Shown piece by piece: positions 17,877 to 27,903 of a stretch of DNA of 64,000 nt. The position numbers and the translations under genes are program-made. The stretch covers positions 1 through 64,000 of the forward strand of contig NZ_RFAR01000028.1 of NCBI RefSeq assembly GCF_003693445.1. Direction: 5' to 3'. The stretch is from Aquitalea palustris. GTDB taxonomy: Bacteria > Pseudomonadota > Gammaproteobacteria > Burkholderiales > Chromobacteriaceae. Below the pieces are notes generated by a model, which saw only the letters and a list, made by a program, of their open reading frames with translations, searched no databases and was not told the origin of the DNA. The number at the start of each line of letters is the position of its first letter. Within the stretch, counting starts at the first letter, position 1.

Positions 17877-19385
17877 TTATTCCGGACGCATTTGCGGGAA
17901 GAGAATGACGTCGCGGATGGATGGGGCATCGGTCAGCAGCATCACCAGACGGTCGATGCCGATACCGCAGCCGCCGGTCGGCGGCAGGCCGTATTCCATG
18001 GCGCGGATGTAGTCGGCGTCATAGTGCATGGCTTCGTCGTCGCCGGCGTCTTTCTGGGCGACTTGCGACAGGAAGCGGGCGGCCTGGTCTTCCGGGTCGT
18101 TCAACTCGGAGTAACCGTTGGCGTGCTCACGGCCGACGATGAACAGCTCGAAGCGTTCGGTGATGGCCGGATCAGCATCCGAACCACGCGCCAGCGGGGA
18201 AACTTCCACCGGGTAGTCGATGATGAAGGTCGGGTTCCACAGCAGGCTTTCGGCACATTCTTCGAACAGGGCCAGTTGCAGGCTGCCCAGACCCGGTGCC
18301 GGCGGCAGTTTGCCACCCAGGCGCTTGATCTCGGCGGCTACCCAGGCAGCGTCGCCCAGTTGCTCATCGGTATATTGCGGGTTGTAGTGCTTGATGGCGC
18401 CAACGATGGTGAAGCGGTCGAACGGCTTGCCCAGTTCCACTTCCTTGCCGTTGTAGCTGATGGTGGTGCCGCCACAGACGGTTTCGGCACAGCGGCGGAT
18501 GATGTTTTCGGTCATCTCCATCATGCGCTGGTAGTCGCTGTAGGCTTCGTAAAACTCGATCATGGTGAACTCGGGGTTGTGGCGTGTGCTCATCCCCTCG
18601 TTACGGAAGTTACGGTTGATCTCGAATACGCGTTCCAGGCCGCCAACAACCAGGCGCTTCAGGTACAGTTCCGGCGCGATGCGCAGGTAGAGCGGCATGT
18701 CCAGCGCATTGTGGTGGGTGACAAACGGTTTGGCCGTGGCACCGCCCGGAATGGGGTGCATCATCGGGGTTTCCACTTCCAGATAGCCTTCGCTCACCAT
18801 GACGTCACGGATCTTCTGCACGATCTGCGAACGCTTGATGAAGGTGTTGCGGCTGTCTTCGCTCATGATCAGGTCGGCGTAACGCTGACGGTACTTTTGT
18901 TCCTGATCAGTCATGCCGTGGAATTTTTCCGGCAGCGGACGGATGTTCTTGGACAGCAGGCGTACTTCGCTGGCCTGGACCGTCAGTTCGCCGGTCTTGG
19001 TCTTGAACAGCACGCCGCGGATGGCGATGATGTCACCCAGGTCGAAGTGCTTGAACTCGGCGTGTTCGGCTTCGCCGACACCATCGTTGGCGATATAGGC
19101 CTGGATACGGCCACTGCCATCCTGCAAGGTAGCAAAGCTGGCTTTGCCCATGACGCGCTTCAACATCATGCGGCCGGCAACGGCAACCTCGATCTTTTCG
19201 GCTTCCAGAGCTTCCTTGTCTTTACCCGCGTGTTTTTCCTGCAGATCCTTGGCAAAGTGGCTGCGCTTGAAATCGTTGGGGAAAGCCACGCGTTTTTCGC
19301 GGATGCTCTTCAGCTTCTGGCGGCGCTCCGCCATGATCTGGTTTTCGTCCTGACTCAGGGATGATGCTTGTTCACGTTCAGACAT
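17877..19385 (-). CDS. lysS: lysyl-tRNA synthetase, class II
   Basis: 502 residues, the usual length. Charges tRNA-Lys. An N-terminal OB-fold anticodon-binding domain (about 60-150) precedes the class II catalytic core with motif 1 ([15 protein letters not shown]...VETPMM), motif 2 ([20 protein letters not shown]) and motif 3 ([15 protein letters not shown]). Lies 122 bp after prfB on the same strand; prfB-lysS is an operon in E. coli and probably here. Confidence 0.97.
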   Translation of the reverse strand: MSEREQASSLSQDENQIMAERRQKLKSIREKRVAFPNDFKRSHFAKDLQEKHAGKDKEALEAEKIEVAVAGRMMLKRVMGKASFATLQDGSGRIQAYIANDGVGEAEHAEFKHFDLGDIIAIRGVLFKTKTGELTVQASEVRLLSKNIRPLPEKFHGMTDQEQKYRQRYADLIMSEDSRNTFIKRSQIVQKIRDVMVSEGYLEVETPMMHPIPGGATAKPFVTHHNALDMPLYLRIAPELYLKRLVVGGLERVFEINRNFRNEGMSTRHNPEFTMIEFYEAYSDYQRMMEMTENIIRRCAETVCGGTTISYNGKEVELGKPFDRFTIVGAIKHYNPQYTDEQLGDAAWVAAEIKRLGGKLPPAPGLGSLQLALFEECAESLLWNPTFIIDYPVEVSPLARGSDADPAITERFELFIVGREHANGYSELNDPEDQAARFLSQVAQKDAGDDEAMHYDADYIRAMEYGLPPTGGCGIGIDRLVMLLTDAPSIRDVILFPQMRPE

Positions 19386-19507
19386 GATGACTCCGTTGAC
19401 TACTGCGGTAAGGGCAGGGGGCCATTCCCCCGCCAGGCCTCATCGGCCAACAATTAAGGTATTACGCTGCGGTAATGCAGGCTGGCTGTGGCAGCCAGCC
19501 CGGACGT

Positions 19508-20615
19508 TTACACGCCCTGTTTCAGACTGGCTTCGATGAAGCCGTCCAGGTCGCCATCCATGACGCCCTTGATATTGCCCACTTCATAGCTGGTACGCAG
19601 GTCCTTGATGCGGGACTGGTCGAACACGTAGGAGCGGATCTGGTGACCCCAACCCACATCGGTCTTGGTGTCTTCCAGCGCCTGCTTGGCCTCGTTGCGC
19701 TTTTTCAGTTCCAGTTCGTACAGCTTGGCGCGCAGCATCTGCATGGCTTCATCGCGGTTGCGGTGCTGCGAGCGGTCATTCTGGCACTGCACCACGGTGT
19801 TGGTGGGCAAGTGGGTAATACGTACGGCCGAGTCGGTCTTGTTGATGTGCTGACCACCGGCACCGGAGGCGCGGTAGGTATCAACGCGCAAATCGGCCGG
19901 GTTGATGTCGATCTCGAAGCTGTCGTCCACTTCCGGGTACACGAATACCGAGGAGAAGGAGGTATGGCGACGGGCATTGGAGTCGAACGGCGATACGCGC
20001 ACCAGGCGGTGTACGCCCACTTCGGTACGCAGCAGGCCGTAGGCGTATTCGCCTTCGATCTTCAGCGTGGCGCTGCTGATGCCAGCCACTTCACCTTCGG
20101 AGACTTCCAGTACATCTACCTTGAAGCCCTTGCGTTCGGCATAGCGGGTATACATGCGCAACAGCATGCCGGCCCAGTCCTGTGCCTCGGTACCACCAGC
20201 ACCGGCCTGGATGTCCAGGAAGCAGTTGTTGGGGTCCATCGGGTCGTGGAACATACGACGGAATTCCATCTTGGCCACTTTGGCTTCGACTTCTTCCATG
20301 TCGGTTTTTACGGCGAAGATGGTTTCGTCATCTTCTTCGCTCTTGCCCATTTCCAGCAGTTCGCGCGCATCGGCGATGCTGGCATTGATGCTGTCCAGCA
20401 CCAGGACCACATCTTCCAGTTGCTTGCGTTCGCGGCCCAGTTCCTGGGCGCGCTTGGGGTCGTTCCAGATGTCGGAATCTTCAGTGAGGCGGCTTACTTC
20501 TTCCAGACGGTCTTTTTTTCCGTCGTAGTCAAAGATACCCCCGAATATCGGTGGCGCGCTCGGCCAGGTTTTCAATCGTGGCCGCAATCTGGTTCAGGAC
20601 TTCGACTTCAATCAT
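19508..20615 (-). CDS. prfB: peptide chain release factor 2, with programmed +1 frameshift
   Basis: RF2 ends translation at UGA and UAA. The gene is in two frames: 28 codons from ATG 20615 run to an in-frame TGA at 20531-20529, and the rest (340 residues) continues in the +1 frame from GAC at 20530. The combined protein of about 368 residues matches E. coli RF2 (365). The tripeptide anticodon SPF ([11 protein letters not shown]) and the peptidyl-hydrolysis GGQ ([19 protein letters not shown]) are intact. ATG 20615 is chosen over ATG 20621 because GGAG lies 7 nt before it. Not a pseudogene: the shift is the normal autoregulation. Confidence 0.96.
20529..20543 (-). promoter_or_regulatory. prfB programmed frameshift site
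   Basis: On the minus strand the site reads CGGGGG-TAT-CTT-TGA-C: an internal Shine-Dalgarno-like GGGGG, a 3-nt spacer, the slippery CTT codon and the UGA stop followed by C (a weak stop context). It differs from the E. coli site only in the first base. When RF2 is scarce, the ribosome pauses at UGA, slips +1 and makes more RF2. Confidence 0.97.
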
Positions 20616-20679
20616 GTTCATGCTCCAGTAGCAGTCTGTATTAGTAAATTCAAATGTTCTTGCTGGTATTGATCAAACA

Positions 20680-20706
20680 CAAAAAGCGCACCAGTTGGTG
20701 CGCTTT
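20680..20706 (-). terminator. terminator of mdh
   Basis: Minus-strand stem GCGCACCA / TGGTGCGC with a 2-4 nt loop, followed by TTTTTG, starting about 20 bp after the mdh stop. Confidence 0.85.
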
Positions 20707-20725
20707 TCGCTGATCTGGCTAATGC

Positions 20726-21706
20726 TTAGCCAAACAGGTGAGCGACAGCTGCGCGCTCTTCTTCCAGCTCGGCCAGGGTGAAGTTCATGCGTTCGCGGCT
20801 GAACTCGTCCACTTCCAGACCTTCGACGATCTTGTATTCGCCATTTTCGCATACAACCGGGAAGCCGTACATCACGCCTTCCGGGATGCCGTAGGAACCG
20901 TCGGACGGAATGCCCATGGTCACCCACTTGCCATTGCTGCCCAGCACCCAGTCGTGGATGTGGTCGATGGCGGCATTGGCGGCGGAAGCAGCAGAGGACA
21001 GGCCACGTGCTTCGATGATGGCGGCACCACGCTTGCCAACGGTCGGCAGGAATACATCACGGTTCCAGGCTTCGTCGTTGATCATGGCTTTTACCGATTG
21101 GCCATCGATGCTGGCGAAGCGGTAGTCGGCGTACATGGTCGGCGAGTGGTTGCCCCAAACAGCCAGGTCCTTGATCGAAGCGACCGGCTTGCCAGTCTTG
21201 GCGGCGATCTGCGACAGGGCGCGGTTGTGGTCCAGACGCAACATGGCGGTGAAATTTTTCGGATTCAGGTCCGGAGCGCTCTTCATGGCGATCCAGGCGT
21301 TGGTGTTGGCCGGGTTGCCAACTACCAGAACGCGGACATTGCGGTCGGCGTGGTCGTTCAGTGCCTTGCCCTGAACGGTGAAGATGGCGCCGTTGGCTTC
21401 TAGCAGGTCCTTGCGTTCCATACCCTTGCTACGCGGGCGTGCACCCACCAGCAGGGCAACTTGAGCGTCCTTGAAAGCGACGTTCGGGTCGTCGGTGGCA
21501 ACCATGCCGGCCAAGAGCGGGAAGGCACAGTCTTCCAGTTCCATCATCACGCCTTTAACGGCGGTCTGGGCTTGCGGCAGGTCGAGCAGTTGCAGGATGA
21601 CCGGCTGGTCTTTGCCCAGCATTTCACCACTGGCGATACGGAACAGCAGGCTGTAGCCAATCTGACCAGCAGCGCCGGTAACGGCAACGCGAACGGGAGC
21701 TTTCAT
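20726..21706 (-). CDS. mdh: malate dehydrogenase
   Basis: 326-residue NAD-dependent malate dehydrogenase interconverting malate and oxaloacetate. It belongs to the cytosolic-type MDH group ([20 protein letters not shown] Rossmann motif, [16 protein letters not shown] with the substrate-binding arginines, [11 protein letters not shown], and [13 protein letters not shown] with the catalytic histidine). It supplies oxaloacetate to the citrate synthase encoded 5 kb away, and is divergent from the TCA-cluster GntR gene; the shared 186-bp region carries two palindromes. Confidence 0.97.
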   Translation of the reverse strand: MKAPVRVAVTGAAGQIGYSLLFRIASGEMLGKDQPVILQLLDLPQAQTAVKGVMMELEDCAFPLLAGMVATDDPNVAFKDAQVALLVGARPRSKGMERKDLLEANGAIFTVQGKALNDHADRNVRVLVVGNPANTNAWIAMKSAPDLNPKNFTAMLRLDHNRALSQIAAKTGKPVASIKDLAVWGNHSPTMYADYRFASIDGQSVKAMINDEAWNRDVFLPTVGKRGAAIIEARGLSSAASAANAAIDHIHDWVLGSNGKWVTMGIPSDGSYGIPEGVMYGFPVVCENGEYKIVEGLEVDEFSRERMNFTLAELEEERAAVAHLFG

Positions 21707-21820
21707 CGGTGGACTCTCCTTTAGATATCCGAGACTGTCTCAAATTGCAGATGTTGCTCTGCACTATAAGTGTGAAGCGAGTGTATCACGGAGTGTAGAT
21801 CATGTGGCACTGGATTCCCC

Positions 21821-21835
21821 ATCAGAAATTCTGAT
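21821..21835. promoter_or_regulatory. palindrome in the mdh/gntR divergent region
   Basis: ATCAGAA-A-TTCTGAT is a perfect 7-bp dyad around one base. It lies 115 bp upstream of mdh and 18 bp from a second, unrelated palindrome. Possible operator for a regulator other than the adjacent GntR. Confidence 0.45.
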
Positions 21836-21852
21836 AAGCTGCTTGTTATCTT

Positions 21853-21870
21853 ATGTCTTATATAAGACAT
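21853..21870. promoter_or_regulatory. 18-bp perfect palindrome, likely GntR operator
   Basis: ATGTCTTAT/ATAAGACAT is a perfect, uninterrupted 18-bp palindrome 23 bp before the first likely start codon of the GntR gene and 147 bp upstream of divergent mdh. Symmetric sites containing GTC/GAC half-sites are typical of GntR-family operators. Autoregulation, and perhaps control of mdh, is inferred. I did not find a second copy upstream of sdhC or gltA. Confidence 0.65.
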
Positions 21871-21892
21871 CCCTTTACGCTTGATTTATTTG

Positions 21893-22645
21893 ATGATACA
21901 AAGCCACTACATGATTGCTAATGCTCCGCGCCGTCAGCCGCTTTATGTGCAAATCAAGCAGTTTCTGCTGCGCCGTATCGCCGAGGGTGAGTGGCTGGAA
22001 CATGATGCGCTGCCTAGCGAGTGGGACCTGGCGGCAGAGATGTCGGTGAGTCAGGGAACGGTGCGCAAGGCGCTGAGTGAGTTGGTGGCGGATGGCCTGC
22101 TATACCGTCAGCAGGGCAAGGGTACTTTTGTCGCCGCCGTGCTCAGCGACTGGGGCACATCCTTGCTGCAGTCGCCCGGTGTGTTCGATGAAATGCCGGA
22201 TCGGCTCAGTTGTGAATTTCTGGCCATCTCGCGCATGAATGCCAGTGACGACATGGCGGTGGCGTTGCAGTTGCGGCGGCATGCGCCGATGTTTCGGGTG
22301 CGCCAGTTGTGGCGTGGGCAGGGCAGGCCGGTGGCGCTGGATGAAGCTTATTTGCCGGCCGAGCGTTTTGACGGCATGGAGGCGCGCTGGTTTCGATCTG
22401 CTGCCGGAGTGTATGCCACCTTGCAACAGCGCTTTGGTGTAAGAGTGGTAGAAAGTCGCGAGCAGTACCGTGCTGTCATGTTGCCGCGCGAAGATGCGAG
22501 TTTGCTGGGTTTGTCCGGCGCGGCACTTGAAGAGCCGGTATTGAGTGTGCTCAGACTGACCTTTTCGTCAGTTGGAGAGAGAGTGGAATGGCGGCAGCGC
22601 TATTGCCTGAGTCGTGATCTGGCGCTGCTGCAAAAGGGCTGTTGA
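21893..22645 (+). CDS. GntR-family regulator, HutC/UTRA subfamily, upstream of the TCA cluster
   Basis: About 250 residues: N-terminal winged helix (about 15-80: LYVQIKQFLLRRIAEGEW, LPSEWDLAAEMSVSQGTVRKALSEL, QGKGTFV) and a C-terminal UTRA effector domain (about 100-245). UTRA regulators bind small metabolites. Position between mdh and sdhCDAB, plus a perfect palindrome at its promoter, suggests a TCA or carboxylate regulator; the effector is unknown. Starts TTG 21881, ATG 21893 and ATG 21911 are all possible and none has a good ribosome site. Confidence 0.82.
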   Translation: MIQSHYMIANAPRRQPLYVQIKQFLLRRIAEGEWLEHDALPSEWDLAAEMSVSQGTVRKALSELVADGLLYRQQGKGTFVAAVLSDWGTSLLQSPGVFDEMPDRLSCEFLAISRMNASDDMAVALQLRRHAPMFRVRQLWRGQGRPVALDEAYLPAERFDGMEARWFRSAAGVYATLQQRFGVRVVESREQYRAVMLPREDASLLGLSGAALEEPVLSVLRLTFSSVGERVEWRQRYCLSRDLALLQKGC

Positions 22646-22709
22646 TGTCGCCTGCCAGCATGGAAATGTCGCTTGTCCGGCAAAAAACGGGCAGCAGGCG
22701 GGTGATTTT

Positions 22710-22718
22710 TGCTAGAAT
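22710..22718 (+). promoter_or_regulatory. extended -10 promoter of the sdh operon
   Basis: TGC-TAGAAT at 22710-22718 is an extended -10 element; no good -35 lies 17 bp upstream. The start would be near 22725, giving a leader of about 145 nt that is G-rich and has a short hairpin (CTTGG/CCAAG) over the ribosome site (AAGGA) of sdhC. The same TGCTAGAAT occurs upstream of the M61 peptidase gene at 57704-57712. Confidence 0.5.
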
Positions 22719-22869
22719 TTCCAGATCATATTGCCCTGCAGCATCGGGCAACATGATGTTCAGTATTGAGAGGGACCACCCGGTTTTTACAAGGGCGGAC
22801 CTTTCAGGCGGGCTTCCAGACAGGGGCCCGGAGATAACCACTTGGTTCAAATACATCCAAGGAAGCCAT

Positions 22870-23244
22870 ATGCAGAAGCAACGACCGAAGCACCTGGATC
22901 TGGCCACGATCAGACTGCCCATTCCGGGTATTGTCTCGATCCTGCACCGGGTCAGTGGTGTGGCGCTCTTCTTTTCCCTCCCGCTGTTGATCTACCTCCT
23001 TCATGGTTCGCTCAGTTCAGCAGAGTCTTTTGAAACCTACCGTGCCGTAGTCGCGCATCCGCTGATGAAGATCATCCTCATCGGTTTGTTGTGGGCCTAC
23101 ATGCATCACTTCTGTGCCGGTATTCGTTTCCTGTTCCTGGATATCCATAAGGGTCTGGAACTGCAAACTGCCCGTGCTACCGCCAAGACTGTGGTGGTGG
23201 TTAGCCTGGCCCTGACTCTGATTCTGGGAGTAGCTCTATGGTAA
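22870..23244 (+). CDS. sdhC: succinate dehydrogenase cytochrome b556 subunit
   Basis: 124-residue membrane anchor that, with SdhD, binds heme b and ubiquinone. Three membrane helices follow the signature RPKHLDLATIRLPIPGIVSILHRVSG written here in part (RLPIPGIVSILHRVSG, residues about 16-31); heme-ligand histidine candidate in AYMHHFCAGIRFL. ATG 22870 is preferred over upstream in-frame starts because it gives the family N-terminus and follows AAGGA. First gene of sdhCDAB-sdhE; overlaps sdhD by 7 nt. Confidence 0.95.
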   Translation: MQKQRPKHLDLATIRLPIPGIVSILHRVSGVALFFSLPLLIYLLHGSLSSAESFETYRAVVAHPLMKIILIGLLWAYMHHFCAGIRFLFLDIHKGLELQTARATAKTVVVVSLALTLILGVALW

Positions 23245-23582
23245 ACCGCTCTGTCATCGGCGCTCACTACGGTTTGCGCGACTGGGTCATGCAGCGCGTG
23301 ACGGCCACCATCATGGTGATCTATACCGTAGCTCTGGCGCTGTTCCTGCTGACCATGCCGTCCAGCTACGCAGGCTGGAAAGACTTCTTCGCGCAAACCT
23401 GGGTGCAAGTGCTGACCCAGACCACCCTGCTGGCAGTGTTCCTGCACGTATGGGTAGGTATTCGCGATGTGTGGATGGACTACATCAAGCCCACCGGCCT
23501 GCGCTTGGCGCTGCATGCCTTCACCATCGTGTGGCTTGTGTCCTGTTTCATCTATTCCGTTAAAGTTGTCTGGGGGCTGTAA
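23238..23582 (+). CDS. sdhD: succinate dehydrogenase membrane anchor subunit
   Basis: 114 residues, three membrane helices (about 20-40, 55-80, 90-112). The motif [20 protein letters not shown] carries the conserved His and Asp-Tyr region near the quinone site. Start overlaps the end of sdhC, stop overlaps the start of sdhA by 1 nt, so the operon is translationally coupled. Confidence 0.95.
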   Translation: MVNRSVIGAHYGLRDWVMQRVTATIMVIYTVALALFLLTMPSSYAGWKDFFAQTWVQVLTQTTLLAVFLHVWVGIRDVWMDYIKPTGLRLALHAFTIVWLVSCFIYSVKVVWGL

Positions 23583-25354
23583 TGGGCGTACCTGTTCGTC
23601 ATTTTGATGCAGTAATCGTTGGCGCAGGTGGTGCCGGCATGCGTGCCGCCCTGCAGCTGTCCGAAGCTGGCCTGAAGACTGCCGTACTGTCCAAGGTATT
23701 CCCCACCCGCTCCCACACCGTGGCAGCACAGGGCGGTGTATCCGCCTCGCTGGGTAATTCCGAGGAAGATCACTGGCACTGGCATATGTACGACACCGTC
23801 AAGGGGTCGGACTGGCTGGGCGACCAGGATGCCATCGAATTCATGTGCCGCGAGGCACCGAAGGTGGTGACCGAGCTGGAACACTTCGGCATGCCGTTCG
23901 ACCGTAACGCTGATGGCACCATCTACCAGCGTCCGTTTGGCGGCCACATGTCCAACTTCGGTGAAAAGCCGGTGCGTCGCGCCTGTGCTGCCGCCGACCG
24001 TACCGGTCATGCCATGCTGCACGCGCTGTATCAGCGCAATGTGCGCGCCAACACCCATTTCTTTGTGGAATGGATGGCGCTGGACCTGATTCGCGACGCC
24101 GACGGCAATGTGCAGGGCGTGATCGCCATGGAAATGGAAACCTCGGAAATCGTGGTGTTCCAGGCCAAGGCCACCCTGTTTGCTACCGGCGGTGCTGGTC
24201 GTATCTACGCTTCTTCCACCAATGCCTTCATCAATACCGGTGATGGCCTGGGTATGGCCGCACGTGCCGGCATCCCGCTGGAAGACATGGAATTCTGGCA
24301 GTTCCACCCCACTGGCGTGGCCGGTGCCGGTGTGCTGATTACCGAAGGCGTACGCGGTGAAGGTGGCATTCTGCGCAACAGCGCAGGTGAACGCTTCATG
24401 GAACGCTATGCACCGAATGCCAAGGATCTGGCTTCGCGTGACGTGGTTTCCCGCGCCATGGTGACCGAGATCAACGAAGGTCGCGGTTGCGGCCCGAACA
24501 AGGATCACGTGCTGCTGGACATCACTCACCTCGACCCCGAAGTGATCATGTCCAAGCTGCCGGGCATCCGTGAAATCTCCATCAAGTTTGCCGGCGTTGA
24601 CCCGATCAAGGCACCGATCCCGGTGGTACCGACCTGCCACTACCAGATGGGCGGCATCCCTACCAACTACCACGGTGAAGTGGTGGTGGGTGGCAAGCCG
24701 GTTACCGGTTTCTACGCTGCTGGCGAATGCGCTTGTGCCTCGGTACACGGCGCCAACCGTCTGGGTACCAACTCCCTGCTCGACCTGCTGGTGTTCGGCA
24801 AGAGCTCGGCCAACTCGATGATCGACTTCATCAAGCAACAGCCGCTGGAACTGCCGGAACTGGCTACGTCCGATGTTGAGCGTTCCGTCGCTCGCGTTGA
24901 GCGCCTGAACAAGCAGACCAATGGCGTTGCCGTGAACGATGCCCGTACCGCCATGCAGCGCACCATGCAGGCGCACTGCGGTGTGTTCCGCTTCAAGGAC
25001 ATGCTGGCACAAGGCGTTGAGAAGATTCTGGAAGTGGAAAAGATGGTTCAACAGACCGAAATTTCCGACAAGTCCAGCGTATTCAACATGGCTCGTATCG
25101 AGGCGCTGGAGCTGGAAAACCTGATCGAAGTGGCCAAGGCCACCATGATCTCGGCCAATGCCCGTACCGAATCCCGTGGTGCCCACGTGCGTGACGATGC
25201 GCCGGATACTGCCGAAACGCCGAACGGTCGTGACGATGCCAACTGGCTGAAGCACACCCTGTGGTCGCGCGACGGCAACCGTCTGGAATACAAGCCGGTG
25301 AACATGCAGCCGCTGACTGTCGACACCATCGCTCTGAAGACCCGTTCCTACTAA
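23582..25354 (+). CDS. sdhA: succinate dehydrogenase flavoprotein subunit
   Basis: 590 residues, the usual length. Oxidises succinate to fumarate at a covalently bound FAD. Visible: Rossmann loop [20 protein letters not shown], the FAD-attachment histidine H45 in [12 protein letters not shown], the active-site segments EFWQFHPTG and GEGGILRN, and [19 protein letters not shown]. Flavinylation probably needs SdhE, encoded at 26075-26323. Confidence 0.98.
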   Translation: MGVPVRHFDAVIVGAGGAGMRAALQLSEAGLKTAVLSKVFPTRSHTVAAQGGVSASLGNSEEDHWHWHMYDTVKGSDWLGDQDAIEFMCREAPKVVTELEHFGMPFDRNADGTIYQRPFGGHMSNFGEKPVRRACAAADRTGHAMLHALYQRNVRANTHFFVEWMALDLIRDADGNVQGVIAMEMETSEIVVFQAKATLFATGGAGRIYASSTNAFINTGDGLGMAARAGIPLEDMEFWQFHPTGVAGAGVLITEGVRGEGGILRNSAGERFMERYAPNAKDLASRDVVSRAMVTEINEGRGCGPNKDHVLLDITHLDPEVIMSKLPGIREISIKFAGVDPIKAPIPVVPTCHYQMGGIPTNYHGEVVVGGKPVTGFYAAGECACASVHGANRLGTNSLLDLLVFGKSSANSMIDFIKQQPLELPELATSDVERSVARVERLNKQTNGVAVNDARTAMQRTMQAHCGVFRFKDMLAQGVEKILEVEKMVQQTEISDKSSVFNMARIEALELENLIEVAKATMISANARTESRGAHVRDDAPDTAETPNGRDDANWLKHTLWSRDGNRLEYKPVNMQPLTVDTIALKTRSY

Positions 25355-25367
25355 GGGCTTGAACAAG

Positions 25368-26078
25368 ATGACTACTGAAACCGTCAAATTCCGCATCTAC
25401 CGTTACGATCCGGACAAGGATGCCAAGCCCTACATGCAGGACATCAGCGTCGAGCTGGACTCCACCGACCGCAAACTGCTGGATGCGCTGACCAAGCTCA
25501 AGGTGAAGGACGACACCATCACCTTCCGCCGCTCCTGCCGTGAAGGCGTATGTGGCTCGGATGCCATGAACATCAACGGCAAGAACGGCCTGGCCTGTCT
25601 GACCGATTTCCGCGACCTGAAGCAACCCATCGAACTGCGCCCGCTGCCGGGCCTGCCGGTGGTGCGCGACCTGATCGTGGACATGACCCAGTTTTTCAAG
25701 CAATACCACTCGATCAAGCCGTATGTGATCAACGACACGCCGCCGCCGGAACGCGAGCGCCTGCAAAGCCCGGAAGACCGCGAAGAGCTGAACGGTCTGT
25801 ACGAGTGCATTCTGTGCGCCTGCTGCTCCACGTCCTGCCCGTCGTTCTGGTGGAACCCGGACAAATTCGTTGGCCCGGCCGGCCTGCTCGCAGCGTATCG
25901 CTTCATTGCCGATACCCGCGATACCGCCATCAACGAGCGTCTGGACAACCTGGAAGATCCGTACCGCCTGTTCCGTTGTCACACCATCATGAATTGTGTT
26001 GATGTCTGCCCCAAGGGTCTGAACCCGACCAAGGCCATCGGCAAGATCAAGGACCTGATGGTCAAGCGTGCAGTATGA
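25368..26078 (+). CDS. sdhB: succinate dehydrogenase iron-sulfur subunit
   Basis: 236 residues. It carries electrons from FAD to the quinone: ferredoxin-type [2Fe-2S] site ([12 protein letters not shown] ... GLAC), then [4Fe-4S] and [3Fe-4S] sites ([13 protein letters not shown] and [14 protein letters not shown]). ATG 25368 is 13 nt after the sdhA stop; a TTG at 25359 is in frame but less likely. Overlaps sdhE by 4 nt. Confidence 0.97.
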   Translation: MTTETVKFRIYRYDPDKDAKPYMQDISVELDSTDRKLLDALTKLKVKDDTITFRRSCREGVCGSDAMNINGKNGLACLTDFRDLKQPIELRPLPGLPVVRDLIVDMTQFFKQYHSIKPYVINDTPPPERERLQSPEDREELNGLYECILCACCSTSCPSFWWNPDKFVGPAGLLAAYRFIADTRDTAINERLDNLEDPYRLFRCHTIMNCVDVCPKGLNPTKAIGKIKDLMVKRAV

Positions 26079-26323
26079 CCGCCTACGATCCGATTGAACT
26101 CAAACGGATCCGTTGGCGGTCCCGCCGGGGGTTGCTGGAGCTGGATCTGGTGCTGGAGCGGTTTTTTGCCCAGCGCTTCGATGCGCTCTCCCCGGCGGAG
26201 ATCGACGCCTACAAGCGTATTCTCGATTTGCCCGACACCGATTTTCTGGATGTGGTGAACGGCAAGGCTGACCTGGACGATCCGGAAGAGGCCGCCATCA
26301 TCGAGATCCTGCGGGCTGTCTGA
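26075..26323 (+). CDS. sdhE: FAD assembly factor SdhE
   Basis: 82-residue small helical protein of the SdhE/YgfY family, which promotes covalent FAD attachment to SdhA. The signature RRGLLELD (containing RGxxE) is present near residue 17. It overlaps the end of sdhB by 4 nt (ATGA), so it is made together with the enzyme it matures. The older label antitoxin CptB for the E. coli homologue is less suitable in this context. Confidence 0.93.
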   Translation: MTAYDPIELKRIRWRSRRGLLELDLVLERFFAQRFDALSPAEIDAYKRILDLPDTDFLDVVNGKADLDDPEEAAIIEILRAV

Positions 26324-26386
26324 GCCGCAGGATGCAGGGCCCAAAACGATTATTACAACACCACAAAACTGACTGGGAGTATTGCT

Positions 26387-27676
26387 GTGGAAACCAACCG
26401 CAAAGTGACGCTCACTTACAACGAGGGCAAGGACAACCTGGAAATGCCGGTTCTGTCCGGCACTCTGGGTCCGGATGTCGTCGATATCCGTGCCTTCTCC
26501 AAAACCGGCATGTTTACCTTTGACCCGGGCTTCCTGGCTACCGCCAGCTGCGAGTCTGCCATCACCTTCATCGACGGTGATCTGGGTCAGCTCTACTACC
26601 GCGGCTATCCGATCGAACAGCTGGCTGAAAAGAGCGATTACCTGGAAGTGTGCTACCTGTTGCTGAACGGCGAAATGCCGACTGCAGCACAGCGCAAGGA
26701 ATTCGAACGTGGCGTGATGCGCCACAACATGCTGCACGACCAGCTGATGAGCCTGTTCAAGGGCTTCCGTCGTGACGCACACCCGATGGCCGTCATGGTG
26801 GGTGTGGTTGGCGCGCTGTCCGCCTTCTACCACGACTCGCTGGACATCACCAATCCGGAACACCGTCGCATTTCGGCCCACCGTCTGGTGGCCAAGCTGC
26901 CGACCATCGCTGCACAAGCCTACCGCTACAACAAGGGCCTGCCGTTCTCCTACCCGAAGAATGGCCTGACCTATGCGGAAAACTTCCTGCACATGATGTT
27001 CTCCACCCCGTGTGAAGAGTACAAGGTGAACCCGGTTCTGGCCCGCGCGCTGGACCGCATCTTCACCCTGCACGCCGACCACGAGCAGAACGCGTCCACC
27101 TCCACCGTGCGTCTGGCCGGCTCCTCCGGTGCCAACCCGTTCGCATGTATCGCCGCCGGTATCGCCTGCCTGTGGGGCCCGTCCCACGGTGGTGCCAACG
27201 AAGCCGTGCTGAAGATGCTGGATGAAATCGGCAGCGTGGACAACGTGGCCGACTTCATGCAAGGCGTGAAGGACAAGCGTTACAAACTGATGGGCTTCGG
27301 CCACCGCGTGTACAAGAACATGGACCCGCGCGCCGCCATCATGAAGACCACTTGCGACGAAGTGCTGAACGAACTGGGCCTGCACAACGATCCGAAGTTC
27401 AAGCTGGCCATGGCGCTGGAAAAGATCGCCCTGGAAGACCCGTACTTCATCGAGCGCAAGCTGTACCCGAACGTGGACTTCTACTCGGGTATCGTGCTGT
27501 CCGCCATCGGCATTCCGGTATCGATGTTCACTCCGATCTTCGCCCTGGCCCGTACCGTGGGCTGGATTGCGCACTGGAGCGAAATGATCGGTGACCCGGC
27601 GATGAAGATCGGTCGTCCGCGTCAGCTGTACACCGGCGCACCGCGCCGCGATATTGTCGATATCGACAAGCGCTGA
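26387..27676 (+). CDS. gltA: citrate synthase (type I/II, hexameric type)
   Basis: 429 residues, the length of E. coli GltA. Condenses oxaloacetate with acetyl-CoA. Catalytic residues lie in [20 protein letters not shown] (His), [11 protein letters not shown] (His) and [14 protein letters not shown] (followed by the Asp region). Start is GTG 26387, with GGGAG 7 nt upstream; no better ATG is nearby. Sits 63 bp after sdhE and is followed by its own terminator. Confidence 0.97.
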   Translation: METNRKVTLTYNEGKDNLEMPVLSGTLGPDVVDIRAFSKTGMFTFDPGFLATASCESAITFIDGDLGQLYYRGYPIEQLAEKSDYLEVCYLLLNGEMPTAAQRKEFERGVMRHNMLHDQLMSLFKGFRRDAHPMAVMVGVVGALSAFYHDSLDITNPEHRRISAHRLVAKLPTIAAQAYRYNKGLPFSYPKNGLTYAENFLHMMFSTPCEEYKVNPVLARALDRIFTLHADHEQNASTSTVRLAGSSGANPFACIAAGIACLWGPSHGGANEAVLKMLDEIGSVDNVADFMQGVKDKRYKLMGFGHRVYKNMDPRAAIMKTTCDEVLNELGLHNDPKFKLAMALEKIALEDPYFIERKLYPNVDFYSGIVLSAIGIPVSMFTPIFALARTVGWIAHWSEMIGDPAMKIGRPRQLYTGAPRRDIVDIDKR

Positions 27677-27689
27677 TCAAGCTGTGACA

Positions 27690-27720
27690 AGTTGGCCGGA
27701 CACGTTTCGGCCAACTTTTT
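27690..27720 (+). terminator. terminator after gltA
   Basis: AGTTGGCCG (27690-27698) pairs with CGGCCAACT (27708-27716), then TTTTT. It separates sdhCDABE-gltA from the sucA transcription unit. Confidence 0.85.
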
Positions 27721-27777
27721 AGCCTGTTGAACAGAATACAGTAGCCGGTTTCACGACAGACGCCGACAGAGCGCTGC

Positions 27778-27845
27778 GGAAAAGAATGGAGACGGATTTG
27801 CCCTTCCTTACGAAGGCCCTTCTTGCGTCTTTTCCACAACGCTTT
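27778..27845 (+). other. structured leader upstream of sucA
   Basis: Between the gltA terminator and sucA (183 bp), GGAAAAGA (27778-27785) pairs perfectly with TCTTTTCC (27838-27845), enclosing an inner CCTTC/GAAGG hairpin. Downstream at 27868-27876 and 27880-27888 is a direct repeat of ACGTAGATA just before the ribosome site. It could be a cis-regulatory RNA or just a stable leader. Burkholderiales are known to have a sucA RNA motif; I cannot say this is it. Confidence 0.4.
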
Positions 27846-27903
27846 CTCCACGCAGCAATGTAGCCAAACGTAGATACGTACGTAGATAACAAAGGGTCGA
27901 ATA

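Noticed and set aside
19508-20615. prfB as a frameshifted pseudogene
   Set aside because: The in-frame UGA sits in the standard CTT-TGA-C programmed shift site with the internal GGGGG; the rest is intact.
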